Of a DNA stretch of 28,476 bases, positions 16,123 to 25,064 are shown in pieces (the stretch's first letter is position 1; each line of letters starts with the position of its first letter). Source of the stretch: an uncultured Oscillospiraceae bacterium (GTDB taxonomy: Bacteria; Bacillota; Clostridia; UBA1381); NCBI GenBank assembly GCA_946531785.1, contig CAMNAT010000001.1, forward strand, positions 1 to 28,476, given 5' to 3'. Below the pieces are notes generated by a model. The model searched no databases. It saw only the letters and a program-made list of their open reading frames with translations, and was not told the DNA's origin. The position numbers and the translations under genes were made by a program.

Positions 16123-18399
16123 ATGAAAAAGATTTTATCAACAATTATATCTATATCAATGATCGCGGCCTCCGCGGCTGTGCCGGTGTATGCAGACTAT
16201 ACAGCGCCGGAGGAGTCATATGATATCACAGAGGTAAACAATACATACGATGATGGTACTGCTGAAAATGCAATAGACGGCACCCCGGCATTGAAAACAG
16301 GTGATAGCTTTGAGAAAATTTTCGCTACCGGCATTGATACAACAAAGGAATTCTACCTCGGCTTTGATTTCTGCTTCGACAGCGAAGGCGGCGAGATACA
16401 GATACCCAGGTTCAAGAGCAACGGCACAGATGTCGATAAGGTAGGTCCTATCTTCACCTATTCCGGCGGAAATCTGCGCACACAAACAGGCGGCAGCTCG
16501 TACCAGAATCTCGGCGTGTTTGAGATCGGCGCATGGTACCACGGCGAGATAGAGGGCAGAACGGGCATAGGCGCGCAGTACACCACCTTCCGCCTCTACA
16601 AGGGCGGAGAGCTCGTTCAGGAAACGACCAACTTCAATATGCGTAACCTCAGCTCCGAGAGCAGAAGCTTCAACGGTATGCAGGCGAAAAACATCAGCAT
16701 AGATAATGTTCTGCTCGTTCAGGAGAAGCCGGACACTATTACAATTTCCTCCGGCAGCGATGAGATGGACGCAGGCACTGACATAGCTCTTGATTATGTT
16801 ATGACAAGGCGTGACAAGGAATTCTACAAGTACGGTGTTACATGGTCACTCTATGACGAGAGCGATACACAGCCTCTTACGGATGAAAACCTTGTCATAT
16901 CCGCAGGCGGTATCCTTACAGCACTCATTTCAGCCGTGGATCAGACTGTAACAGTCAGGGCAACAGCGGCCTTTGGTGATAAGGAGCTTTACGGCTCAAA
17001 GCAGATAAAGATCAATTCGGTTGATGTTTCGGACGAAAAATGCGATACTATCGTTGTTTCGGGTCCGACATCCGTTAAGGCGGGTACATCGACTGAATAC
17101 AGCTTTACAGCGACAAAGGGCGGAGAGGATGTTACCAACACCCTCACAGATGACGACATTGTTTGGAGCATATACGATCCAACAGGCATCACAAAGAATA
17201 ATAACAAAGCTATAAAGGCAGAGAACGGCGTTCTCACGATCGATGACAGTGTTATAAAGCAGGATATTACGATAAGAGCTTCATCAGTCAGCGGTGCTAT
17301 CTACGGCAATCTTCCGGTTTCGATAGATTGGTCAGATAACCAGTCGGAGACAGTCCTTTCCTATAATGCATGCGAGACTGATCTTACCAATACTATTTTA
17401 GTCGATTCATGGGACGGCTCAAAGGCGTATCAGACAAACGATAACATTACTTTCGGCTTTGGTGATCAGAGCGCGTACACGATAACCGAGGTCGATATAA
17501 AGTTTGACGGCACGGACGGTCACGGCCTCACGCTCTTTAACAACAACGGCTCAGAGAACTCCAATATCCGCGCTCACAGCGGCGGTCTTGGTCAGCAGAC
17601 CGGCGGCAGCAGCTGGGCATCAATACTCGCGGAGCTTGACACGAACGCATGGTATCACATAGAATTTGTATACCTTAACGGCGCGGAATCAGGCTATAAT
17701 GTGTACAAATACAACGATGCTGGCGAGAAGGAGCTTGTAAAAACGATCGCAAACTGTAACAGGCGTAACGATAAGACCTACGGAAAAATCACGTTTACAA
17801 TGGGTCTTGTTATAGACAACTTCAAGGTATCTGTTGTTATCCCCGATGATGTTGCCGTAACCGCACCGGGAAAGAATATGTTCGCAGGCGAGACCGCGCA
17901 ATATACCGCAACGGCAAAGAGAGCGGGTCTGTCGCTTTCAAACACATCAGGTATTACCTGGTCGGTGCTTGACAGCGATAAGCTGCCGATCATTGATGGT
18001 ACTGTTACTATAGACGACAGCGGCCTTCTCACAGTTGACTCCATGGCGCAGGCACAGACCGTAACGGTAGAGGCAAAAACAGCATCAGGCGCATCGGACA
18101 GTGCCGAGATGAATATACAGGTAGCTGAGATATTCACCGTTACAAATATCGGTATAAACGAGGCGGGCGATAAGATCGTTAAGCTCTATGTAGACAAGAA
18201 TTTCTACTATCCAGATGATGTCGTATTCATTATCGCCATAAAGGATGCGGACGGTATCCTGAAGGGGGTTAAGACGATACAGACCTTCGGCGACAGACTT
18301 GCGTTAGGCTCAAATGAGCTCAATGCAGAGCTTGATATCCCATCAGGCTTTGATCCGGAGACATGGAAAATAGAAACCATGGTATGGACAATGTTCTGA
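16123..18399 (+). CDS. Secreted multidomain protein with LamG-like and Ig-like modules
   Basis: A 758-residue exported protein. A signal peptide (about 1-24, ending VYA) is followed by a LamG/concanavalin-like domain (about 25-205), two Ig-like modules (about 206-395), a second LamG-like domain (about 396-570), a third Ig-like module (about 571-665) and a small C-terminal beta domain (about 668-758). QTGGSS occurs at 121-126 and at 492-497, each followed after about 15-20 residues by WYH, which shows an internal duplication. No catalytic motif was recognised, so the probable role is carbohydrate binding or adhesion. A near-perfect AAGGAGG (16107-16113) precedes the ATG and abuts the end of the GH2 frame, so the two are probably one operon. 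Confidence 0.78.
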   Translation: MKKILSTIISISMIAASAAVPVYADYTAPEESYDITEVNNTYDDGTAENAIDGTPALKTGDSFEKIFATGIDTTKEFYLGFDFCFDSEGGEIQIPRFKSNGTDVDKVGPIFTYSGGNLRTQTGGSSYQNLGVFEIGAWYHGEIEGRTGIGAQYTTFRLYKGGELVQETTNFNMRNLSSESRSFNGMQAKNISIDNVLLVQEKPDTITISSGSDEMDAGTDIALDYVMTRRDKEFYKYGVTWSLYDESDTQPLTDENLVISAGGILTALISAVDQTVTVRATAAFGDKELYGSKQIKINSVDVSDEKCDTIVVSGPTSVKAGTSTEYSFTATKGGEDVTNTLTDDDIVWSIYDPTGITKNNNKAIKAENGVLTIDDSVIKQDITIRASSVSGAIYGNLPVSIDWSDNQSETVLSYNACETDLTNTILVDSWDGSKAYQTNDNITFGFGDQSAYTITEVDIKFDGTDGHGLTLFNNNGSENSNIRAHSGGLGQQTGGSSWASILAELDTNAWYHIEFVYLNGAESGYNVYKYNDAGEKELVKTIANCNRRNDKTYGKITFTMGLVIDNFKVSVVIPDDVAVTAPGKNMFAGETAQYTATAKRAGLSLSNTSGITWSVLDSDKLPIIDGTVTIDDSGLLTVDSMAQAQTVTVEAKTASGASDSAEMNIQVAEIFTVTNIGINEAGDKIVKLYVDKNFYYPDDVVFIIAIKDADGILKGVKTIQTFGDRLALGSNELNAELDIPSGFDPETWKIETMVWTMF

Positions 18400-18416
18400 T
18401 AAACAGGCAAAAATAC

Positions 18417-18451
18417 GGGTGCTGCGAATTTCGCAGCACCCATTATTTTTT
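18417..18451 (+). terminator. Terminator of the GH2-LamG operon
   Basis: An 11-bp perfect stem, GGGTGCTGCGA (18417-18427) with TCGCAGCACCC (18431-18441), has a three-base loop and is followed by ATTATTTTTTT. It begins 18 bases after the stop codon. Confidence 0.92.
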
Positions 18452-18498
18452 TGAGGTATCTCAAAATTACAGTGCATGGCAAAGCACTGATTTTTCTA

Positions 18499-18527
18499 TT
18501 GTAAACCATCGGTTTATATGATAAAAT
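18499..18527 (+). promoter_or_regulatory. SigA-type promoter of the stalk-domain protein
   Basis: TTGTAA (18499-18504) and TAAAAT (18522-18527) have 17-base spacing, and the -10 is extended by TG at 18519-18520. The pair lies between the preceding terminator and the ATG at 18559, so this gene is transcribed separately from the GH2 operon. Confidence 0.75.
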
Positions 18528-18558
18528 AAAGAAAAATAATATACAAAGGGTGATCCAT

Positions 18559-19359
18559 ATGAAAACAAAAATGATCTCTTTGCTTGCCGCTGCGGCAACG
18601 GTCACGGCTTCCTTATCAGCTGTTGCAGACGCGCCGGAGGTAAGCGTAAGACTGAACGGCGGACTGCTCAATTTCGATGTGCCGCCTCAGATAATCAACG
18701 AGCGCACCATGGTACCGCTGCGCGCGATATTTGAAGCCTTGGGTGCAACGGTGGACTGGGATCAGGCAACAGAAACAGTCACATCCGTAAGAGATGATGT
18801 CACGATAAAAATGACCATAGGGAAAAATGTTATCTACATAAACGACAAGGCGACCGAGCTTGATGTGGCGCCGCTCATAATCGACGAGCGCACGCTCGTT
18901 CCGGTACGCGCGATCGCCGAGGGCTTCGGCGCGTCTGTAGACTGGGATCAGGACAGATACTGCGTCATAATCTCATCGGAGATCGAAAACCAGAACGCGC
19001 CGATCTATCTTCCCACACCGGAACCGACGGAGACACCGCCTGCTGCAACTACCGCTCCGGCAAACGCCGAGCTGCCGTTTACGCTCAATAATCAGGAGCT
19101 GCAGTCAAGCTCGGTATCATTATTCAAGATCACAAGCTGTGAAAAGAACGCTGACGGCGATTACGATATAACCTTCACCTTCGAGACCTTCTTAGAGGGC
19201 TCCGGCTCGGTATCGGCTATATTCAACTGTCTTGATGCTGACGGAAAGAAGCTCGACAGCTTCGGCGGCAGCTTCAAAACAACTGATTACACATGGACAC
19301 ATCAGAGCTCAAAAGCAACTATACCGGCAAAGACTGCGTCTATAGTACTGAGTAAATAA
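18559..19359 (+). CDS. Secreted protein with copper-amine-oxidase-like stalk domain
   Basis: A 266-residue exported protein. A signal peptide (about 1-22) precedes two stalk half-repeats of the Cu_amine_oxidN1 type: ERTMVPLRAIFEALGATVDWDQ near residues 48-69 and ERTLVPVRAIAEGFGASVDWDQ near 112-133. A Pro/Thr-rich linker (PTPEPTETPPAATTAPA) leads to a beta-rich C-terminal domain of about 90 residues that I do not recognise. The family name is historical: the stalk is a wall- or matrix-associated domain of Clostridia without a copper site. ATG 18559 is used because AAAGGGTGA lies just before it; the GTG at 18550 falls inside that ribosome site. Monocistronic, with its own promoter and a shared terminator. 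Confidence 0.85.
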   Translation: MKTKMISLLAAAATVTASLSAVADAPEVSVRLNGGLLNFDVPPQIINERTMVPLRAIFEALGATVDWDQATETVTSVRDDVTIKMTIGKNVIYINDKATELDVAPLIIDERTLVPVRAIAEGFGASVDWDQDRYCVIISSEIENQNAPIYLPTPEPTETPPAATTAPANAELPFTLNNQELQSSSVSLFKITSCEKNADGDYDITFTFETFLEGSGSVSAIFNCLDADGKKLDSFGGSFKTTDYTWTHQSSKATIPAKTASIVLSK

Positions 19360-19363
19360 AAAA

Positions 19364-19390
19364 TTACGGGATGCCATCGGCATCCCGTAA
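19364..19390. terminator. Bidirectional terminator between convergent genes
   Basis: A 12-bp perfect stem, TTACGGGATGCC (19364-19375) with GGCATCCCGTAA (19379-19390), and a three-base loop. On the minus strand it is followed by TTTTTTATTTACT and so serves the isomerase gene well. On the plus strand it is followed by ATCATTTTATTCTT and ends the stalk-protein transcript. Confidence 0.9.
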
Positions 19391-19402
19391 ATCATTTTAT
19401 TC

Positions 19403-20821
19403 TTATCTTGTAATTATGTCCACCGGAACATTGAATATCTTTGCTACCTTTAAGATAGTGTCGATCCATCTGCCGCTTGCAGCAGCCATATGATGTGTCG
19501 GGCCTGCCTCGCTCCACTTGTTGCAGAACTCTCTTGCACCGCAGGTGAAGCGTGTTCTCATGTTCGTATCGCCGAATGTGAAGATCGGGCCTTCCTCGTT
19601 GATACCCTCAGCTACAACAAACTTGAAGTTGCCGTCCTTATCCTGTGTGATACCCAGATATGTAACAGGTCCTAAATGCGGATAGAACTGTGTAAGATAA
19701 CCGCCGCCCGTCTTGCCGTGGAATACCGGAACGATCTTCATTGTCGGCTTCTTAGCTGAAATATCAGCATCACCGGAGCCGCTGTGGCCTATGATGCAGA
19801 TGTCCTCATCAAAGTCGATCGAATACATCTCTGAGAGCTGACCCATGCCTGAGATCGTCTTTAAGATGCTCATAGCCATAGATACCTTTATATCGCCCTC
19901 AACGGCACATGCTGTGCCCTGCTTGATGAGCATTGAGAATGCCGGGATAAGCATACTGTCAAGCACGCCTGCCTTGCCCTGAGCAAAGCCGTCATAGTGC
20001 GATGCGATAAAGCCGAGCTTCTCGTCCTTTACCCACTGCTCAAACGCAACGACATACTTTGCCATTTCCCAGACCTCTTCTATGCTGCCGCCGCCCTCGA
20101 TATCGAAGGTATCGAGGATATCCTGAGCCTTTGCACGGATCGCGTCCTCGTCTGTGATATCATCAGCGATAGCCCACATCTTTTCCCAGTCGAACTGCTT
20201 TGTATACAGGAACATTCTGTGGTAGAGGTTGGTCTCGTCTATGTACAGATCCATCATGCCCGGATACGGTCTGCCGATCTGCGCCAGATTTGTGTCACGG
20301 AAGCGGCGTCTTACCTGCGCTGCACGGCACCAGTCCTCGATCTCCTTCTGTACCCACGGGTCGCCGCCCTCAACAACGCCTGTGATAACGGCATGACGCT
20401 TACCTGCGCGCTCAAGATCTGCTACCATCTCTCCTACAGCACCGCAAGCGTACAGCTCGCCAAGCCATGTAGCGGTATCTGTATTCGCATAATCCGGAGC
20501 CTTCTTCTTCTGGATATTTACCAGAACTACAGGCACATCGAGATCACGAACAGCCGGAAGCATGTTGTACGAGGTCGCATATGTGAGAAGCTGCAAAATT
20601 ACAAGGTCAACATCTGCGGCACGGAACTTATCGCCCGCCTCCTGCGCCTTTTCCTTTGTTGTAACTATACCGCCGTCGATTATCTCGACTGAATCCGGAA
20701 TAGTCTTTTTGAACGCATCATACTGACCCTCAAATTCCGGCACGAGTGACGGGAACTGCGGCAGATATGCGCCGAGCGCGATCGAGAATACGCCGACCTT
20801 GGCTTTTGTTTCAACTAACAT
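19403..20821 (-). CDS. L-arabinose/L-fucose isomerase-family sugar isomerase
   Basis: A 472-residue cytosolic protein similar to AraA-type ketol isomerases (E. coli AraA has 500 residues). The Mn-binding and catalytic positions are recognisable: E308 in ACAVEGDI, E331 in QLSEMY, H346 in IIGHSG and H443/H444 in GPTHHMAAASG. It should interconvert an aldose and a ketose, but L-arabinose cannot be separated from L-fucose or another pentose/6-deoxyhexose by reading alone. No kinase, epimerase or transporter gene lies beside it. It has a consensus promoter (20861-20889), an AAAGGATG ribosome site 7 bases or more before ATG, and its own terminator, so it stands alone. Confidence 0.82.
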   Translation of the reverse strand: MLVETKAKVGVFSIALGAYLPQFPSLVPEFEGQYDAFKKTIPDSVEIIDGGIVTTKEKAQEAGDKFRAADVDLVILQLLTYATSYNMLPAVRDLDVPVVLVNIQKKKAPDYANTDTATWLGELYACGAVGEMVADLERAGKRHAVITGVVEGGDPWVQKEIEDWCRAAQVRRRFRDTNLAQIGRPYPGMMDLYIDETNLYHRMFLYTKQFDWEKMWAIADDITDEDAIRAKAQDILDTFDIEGGGSIEEVWEMAKYVVAFEQWVKDEKLGFIASHYDGFAQGKAGVLDSMLIPAFSMLIKQGTACAVEGDIKVSMAMSILKTISGMGQLSEMYSIDFDEDICIIGHSGSGDADISAKKPTMKIVPVFHGKTGGGYLTQFYPHLGPVTYLGITQDKDGNFKFVVAEGINEEGPIFTFGDTNMRTRFTCGAREFCNKWSEAGPTHHMAAASGRWIDTILKVAKIFNVPVDIITR

Positions 20822-20860
20822 AGTAATTACATCCTTTCTATACTAAATTATTCTGATTAT

Positions 20861-20889
20861 ATTATACAATATTTCCCCAACATTTTCAA
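20861..20889 (-). promoter_or_regulatory. SigA-type promoter of the sugar isomerase gene
   Basis: On the minus strand, TTGAAA (20884-20889) and a perfect TATAAT (20861-20866) have 17-base spacing and lie 40 bases before the ATG. No operator-like inverted repeat is obvious around it. No clear hairpin terminator separates it from the upstream peptidase gene ending at 20930. Confidence 0.85.
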
Positions 20890-20929
20890 TAGTAAATTCA
20901 GAAAACACCGGATATCATACAAAAAAACT

Positions 20930-23074
20930 TTAATATTCCATCTCTATATACCTTGCAGCAAGAGTTACCGCCTCGGCTCTGGTCGTATTATCCCGCGGTG
21001 CAAGCATATCATTATCTCTGCCGTTTATAAGACCCTTGCCTGCTGCCCACATCAAAGGATCCTTTGCCCACGATGATATATCGGCAATATCCTTGAAATC
21101 AGAACTTACGGCAGCTTCTTCGGCACTGTGCCCCTCGTATTTATAGAGTCTTGACAGGATCACCGAGATCTGCTCACGGGTTATGGCATCATCCGGTCCG
21201 AACTCGGTATCCGAATAACCGTCAACTATTCCGTTTGCGCTTGCCCACATGATATATTCCGCACCCTCCGGCGCGACATCCTCAAAGGTCAGCGTATATT
21301 CCCCGTCAATACCCTTATAATAGTCATACATCCTGCCGATGAGCCTTACGAACTCGCCGCGTGTTATCGGCTGTTCGGGCGCAAACAGATATTCTGTCCG
21401 TCCGTCTGATATATGCGAGGTAGAAAGCAGCGGCTTTGCATACCATGAATCATATTTTGTATCTGTATATGCATATCCGCAATCGATGCCGATTTCCCGT
21501 GATATCCTCTCGATCGTCTTCGGATCAAAAATATTATCAAGGTCTATATTCTCCGTCGCCTCGGTAAATGTCAGAAAGCCGCCGTCTGCTGACAGCTGCA
21601 TATACATATCCACAGCCGCGTCACGATCTGTCAGCGAGATGGTGTACAAATCAAGCGCTGCCGCCGCCGAAACACCGTATGCCAGATAATACATAGGCGA
21701 AACAAAATTATGCGGCACGCTCGTCCACATACGCTGCGCTTCGGATTTCCTGAAATCCGAAACTCCGTAATACTTTTCCATCAGCTCCGCGGCTATCTCG
21801 TTTGCACGGTCTACTGTAAGTATCTTTTCCTTATATACTCTTGTCTGCCACTCGTTATAGAAGCAGCCGTCTATCACGCTTTCGGCTATGGTCGCGAGCG
21901 TCGAAAATCTCTCGTTTGCCGCATCCTCGCCGAAAAGCCTTCCGTATTGATCGAGCGCAAGAAGCTCCAGAGCCTGTGAATGGATCTCACAGGTGTCCTC
22001 AACCAGCGAGTACTTGAACAGCGCCCACGGCTCATCAAGCTCGGGAGTATTCAGCAGCGAGCTAAAATGTCCGCTCTCATGTATAAAGGTCTTTATACGC
22101 CACGGATCGTCAAGCTCATTGTTAAGAAACAGATACGGAACACCCTTGCTCTCCAGAAGTGTTGTATAAGCGCCGCTTGCGCGGTTCTTCCCATCCCGTA
22201 TCTCAATATCATAAAGCCCGTTATCGAGCATAAAATCATATGAATCGCCCAGCTCGTCGTTTATCGAATACATGACGCTGCCGACGCGCTTTTTGATCTC
22301 ATCGTCGGTCATGGAGCCGTAGCTGTCGGGGATATCCATTTCTGTGGATATGAGCGCCATCATGAGCGGCGCGAGATAGGTAGCGACCGCTTCTGAAAAT
22401 CTGCCTATCCTGTCGATATAATCCCGCCCGAAAAGCTCGGTATGCGCATAATCGGCATAGTCGGCATAGCCTTCCTCCTTAGCCATATCATTTCTGATAT
22501 TCACAAGCTTTATATACAGCTCCGCGCATGCATCACTATCACCGTATATATCCCCGTATCGGGTCTCCAGCTCCGTCTGCTGGTGCATCAGCTCAAAATA
22601 TCTTTCGCTCGGGATCGTGTTTATGAGCTCCTTGAGCTCATCTTCATCTGCACCGAGCACCTCAAGGAGCACAGAGCCGTAGCCTGCATTATATGCCTCT
22701 TTGAGTACATTCGTGATCTTTTGGATAACATCTATACCGATGCCTATAGCTTTTGTATAATTCTCGACATTCTCATCGGTATAATTCTTGTTTGAGATGA
22801 GCCCTGCCGAAACACCCGAATACTGCACATCCAGAAGCTCATCATAAAGCTCTGATAAAAGCGCCTTCAGCTCATCCTCGTGTCCGGGCTGTGCTATCTG
22901 CGCCTTTATTTCTGCAATGGTCTTGTCGGATCTATTTACATCGAACGGCTCATACACTATCGACCTGCCGTCAAACGGCTTTATACCCGTTCTCCTGTAG
23001 TATCCGGCAAACACTGTTGTGTTTACCGCAAGCGCCGCGGCGATCACCGCGGCTGCTATTCGTTTTAGCCTCAT
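20930..23074 (-). CDS. Secreted M3-family metallopeptidase with SLH wall-anchoring repeats
   Basis: A 714-residue exported protein with a signal peptide (about 1-23, ending TVFA). A mostly helical M3 (oligopeptidase F-like) domain carries the zinc motif H332-E-S-G-H336; E363 or nearby (VEDTCEIHSQ) is the probable third ligand. From about 570 to 714 there are three SLH repeats (LFAPEQPITRGEFVRLIGR, EFGPDDAITREQISVILSR, MLAPRDNTTRAEAVTLAAR). M3 enzymes usually cleave short peptides and most are cytosolic, so a signal peptide plus SLH anchor implies peptide digestion at the wall. SLH domains bind pyruvylated polysaccharide, which fits csaB in this window. ATG 23074 follows GGGAG, with the upstream M42 stop three bases away; an upstream TTG is unlikely. 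Last gene of the murD operon. Confidence 0.88.
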   Translation of the reverse strand: MRLKRIAAAVIAAALAVNTTVFAGYYRRTGIKPFDGRSIVYEPFDVNRSDKTIAEIKAQIAQPGHEDELKALLSELYDELLDVQYSGVSAGLISNKNYTDENVENYTKAIGIGIDVIQKITNVLKEAYNAGYGSVLLEVLGADEDELKELINTIPSERYFELMHQQTELETRYGDIYGDSDACAELYIKLVNIRNDMAKEEGYADYADYAHTELFGRDYIDRIGRFSEAVATYLAPLMMALISTEMDIPDSYGSMTDDEIKKRVGSVMYSINDELGDSYDFMLDNGLYDIEIRDGKNRASGAYTTLLESKGVPYLFLNNELDDPWRIKTFIHESGHFSSLLNTPELDEPWALFKYSLVEDTCEIHSQALELLALDQYGRLFGEDAANERFSTLATIAESVIDGCFYNEWQTRVYKEKILTVDRANEIAAELMEKYYGVSDFRKSEAQRMWTSVPHNFVSPMYYLAYGVSAAAALDLYTISLTDRDAAVDMYMQLSADGGFLTFTEATENIDLDNIFDPKTIERISREIGIDCGYAYTDTKYDSWYAKPLLSTSHISDGRTEYLFAPEQPITRGEFVRLIGRMYDYYKGIDGEYTLTFEDVAPEGAEYIMWASANGIVDGYSDTEFGPDDAITREQISVILSRLYKYEGHSAEEAAVSSDFKDIADISSWAKDPLMWAAGKGLINGRDNDMLAPRDNTTRAEAVTLAARYIEMEY

Positions 23075-23076
23075 AT

Positions 23077-24060
23077 TTACTCCCAATTGTATTCACATGC
23101 AGCGATCAGCAGCTTTATACACTCTTCCATATCGCTCACGCTTGCCATCTCTGACGGTGAATGCACATACCTTGTCGGCAGCGATATCCCGCCGGAGCGC
23201 ACTCCGCCGCCTGTGAGCGCTATAGCGCCCGCATCGGTGCCTCCGTCGTCCATTATCTCGTTCTGATACCTTATCCCGTTCTGCTTTGCTATGCCGCGTA
23301 ACGCGTCTACAACATGCACATCGCACATAACTGATCTGTCCATGATCTTGATAGCCGCGCCGCCGCCGAGCTTTACATCCATCGGCTTGCATGAGGGTGT
23401 GTCGCCTGTATCGGTAACATCCACAGCTATCGCGTAATCCGGCATTATCCTGAACGCCGCGGTCTTTGCGCCGCGCAGACCGACCTCCTCCTGAACGGAG
23501 AACACAAAATACAGATCGTTTTCTGTCTTTTTCAGCTTCTTCATGACCTTGAGCAGCATATAGCAGCCGGCTCTGTCATCGAGCGCCTTTGATATAATGG
23601 TGTCGCCTATCTGATGGAACGAGCCGTCAAACACAGCGGTATCGCCGGTTTTTACTAGCTTTTGCGCCGCCTTCTTATCAGCCGCGCCGATGTCTATATA
23701 CATTGCGGAGGGGTCCGCCTTCTTTTCAAATTTCTCTTCCTCGGCGGCAATTACCCCCACTGTGCCGTTTGCAAATCTTACACGGCGTTTATGCAGCTCC
23801 TTTATATCCAGTCCTCCGACCGCGCCGAACCGTATAAAGCCGTTATCCTCAACATATGTTGCGATCACGCCGATCTCATCCATATGCGCGTCCAGCATCA
23901 GCTTTTTGCCCTTTCCGGGTCTATGCGCTATCACAGAGCCGAGAGCATCTGTATTTACCTCATAGCCGAGCTTCTCTGCCTCGGAAATGATTATATCTCT
24001 TATCGCGCTTTCAGCGCCCGAAGGCGCGTCAGCTTCGATCAGCTTCTTTAACAATCTCAT
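23077..24060 (-). CDS. M42-family aminopeptidase, paralogue C (active-site motifs intact)
   Basis: A 327-residue cytosolic M42 (TET/FrvX-like) metallopeptidase with the complete active-site set: H59-M-D61 in DAHMDEIG, KALDDRAG, SVQEEVG with the catalytic Glu, VDVTDTG and the C-terminal RYVHSPSE. M42 enzymes form large tetrahedral particles that trim N-terminal residues from short peptides with two metal ions. ATG 24060 overlaps the stop of the preceding M42 gene (ATGA), and AAGGGG/AAGGA precede it. An extension to 24093 would lie inside that gene and is rejected. It is followed three bases later by the M3-SLH peptidase ATG. Confidence 0.9.
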   Translation of the reverse strand: MRLLKKLIEADAPSGAESAIRDIIISEAEKLGYEVNTDALGSVIAHRPGKGKKLMLDAHMDEIGVIATYVEDNGFIRFGAVGGLDIKELHKRRVRFANGTVGVIAAEEEKFEKKADPSAMYIDIGAADKKAAQKLVKTGDTAVFDGSFHQIGDTIISKALDDRAGCYMLLKVMKKLKKTENDLYFVFSVQEEVGLRGAKTAAFRIMPDYAIAVDVTDTGDTPSCKPMDVKLGGGAAIKIMDRSVMCDVHVVDALRGIAKQNGIRYQNEIMDDGGTDAGAIALTGGGVRSGGISLPTRYVHSPSEMASVSDMEECIKLLIAACEYNWE

Positions 24061-25064
24061 ATCCTTACCCCTTCCTTTACGAACGCCGCGCACAATGCCG
24101 ATACCGCGCTCAGATCATTCTTGTTCATCATGCATACCGGAGTATGAGAGTATCTGCACGGTATCCCTATACATGCGGTCGGCGCTCCGTCCGCCGCTGT
24201 GCCTGCCGCGCCCGCGATAGTCCGCTCCGTTGCTGCTGTCATGTTCTGCGTCTTTATCTTTTTTGCCGCCGCGAGCCTTGCAACAGCCGCGGTCATTGCG
24301 GTATCTGAGATATTCGTCCTGTCCATGTATTCTATCACAGCGCCGCCGCCGAGCCTCGCCCGCACATGCTCTGAGCGGTACACATCAGCCGCGTCCGGAG
24401 TATCTACAATTAGTATCATATCCGGCCGTATCGAGTACGCCGCGACCATCATGCCGCGCCCGCCGGTCTCGCGCTGAGCGCTGAATACAAAATATGTGTC
24501 ATATGCCGGAGTTTCGTCCATGGCCTCGATAAGACACACTGTTCCGAAACGGTCTAGCGCCTTTCCCTTTATAGAGTCGCCGCTGCTTTCAAACTCGGTG
24601 TCAAAGGTGATATAATCACCCTTCCGCACGCGCTTTGACGCCTTCTTCTTGTTCGCCGCGCCGATATCTATATACATATCAGACAGCTTCACAGCTGTCC
24701 CGCGCTCATCACGAGTTGTAAGATGCACAGCCTTTATGCCGATAACACCCTTTATCTTGTCTTCGCCTATCACTACCCTCTTGGCTATCAGCATACGCGG
24801 ATCGATCCTGCCCACTGCGCCGAATTTTATATATCCGTCGTCGGTGATATCCGTTACTATAAAGCCCGGCTCGTCGATATTCGTGCCGATAAGCACCTTT
24901 TTCTCAGGGCTTATTCCCCGCTTAAACGCGATAACATTGCCGAGGACATCTGTTTTTACACTGTCGCACTTTTCCTTTATCTCAGCTATGATATAGCTTC
25001 TTGCCTCATCCTCACAGCCGCAGACAGCGCACAACTCACTGAGCTTTTTTAAAGTGAAAGCCAT
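24057..25064 (-). CDS. M42-family paralogue B with a degenerate active site (likely pseudoenzyme)
   Basis: A 335-residue protein collinear with its two M42 neighbours but lacking key residues. The metal-binding His of HMDEIG is N62 (TNIDEPG). KALDDR has lost one Asp (KALD-RFG). The QEEVG pair, catalytic Glu plus ligand Glu, is Q197-R198-E199-T200. The GGTDAG segment near the C-terminus is disrupted. D64, D221 and H307 remain. The frame is full length with ordinary codons, so it is not a decaying pseudogene. It overlaps the genes on both sides (16 bases with paralogue A, 4 with C) and has a GGAGG site. It could be a structural or regulatory subunit of a mixed M42 particle. Confidence 0.85.
   Translation of the reverse strand: MAFTLKKLSELCAVCGCEDEARSYIIAEIKEKCDSVKTDVLGNVIAFKRGISPEKKVLIGTNIDEPGFIVTDITDDGYIKFGAVGRIDPRMLIAKRVVIGEDKIKGVIGIKAVHLTTRDERGTAVKLSDMYIDIGAANKKKASKRVRKGDYITFDTEFESSGDSIKGKALDRFGTVCLIEAMDETPAYDTYFVFSAQRETGGRGMMVAAYSIRPDMILIVDTPDAADVYRSEHVRARLGGGAVIEYMDRTNISDTAMTAAVARLAAAKKIKTQNMTAATERTIAGAAGTAADGAPTACIGIPCRYSHTPVCMMNKNDLSAVSALCAAFVKEGVRI

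Noticed and set aside
19997..20692. 231-residue open frame on the plus strand
   Set aside because: It is a shadow of the sugar isomerase on the opposite strand, which has all catalytic motifs, a promoter and a terminator.
24057..25064. Decaying pseudogene
   Set aside because: The frame is intact, full length, with a ribosome site and coupled overlaps on both sides; only catalytic positions are lost, which suggests a maintained non-enzymatic role.
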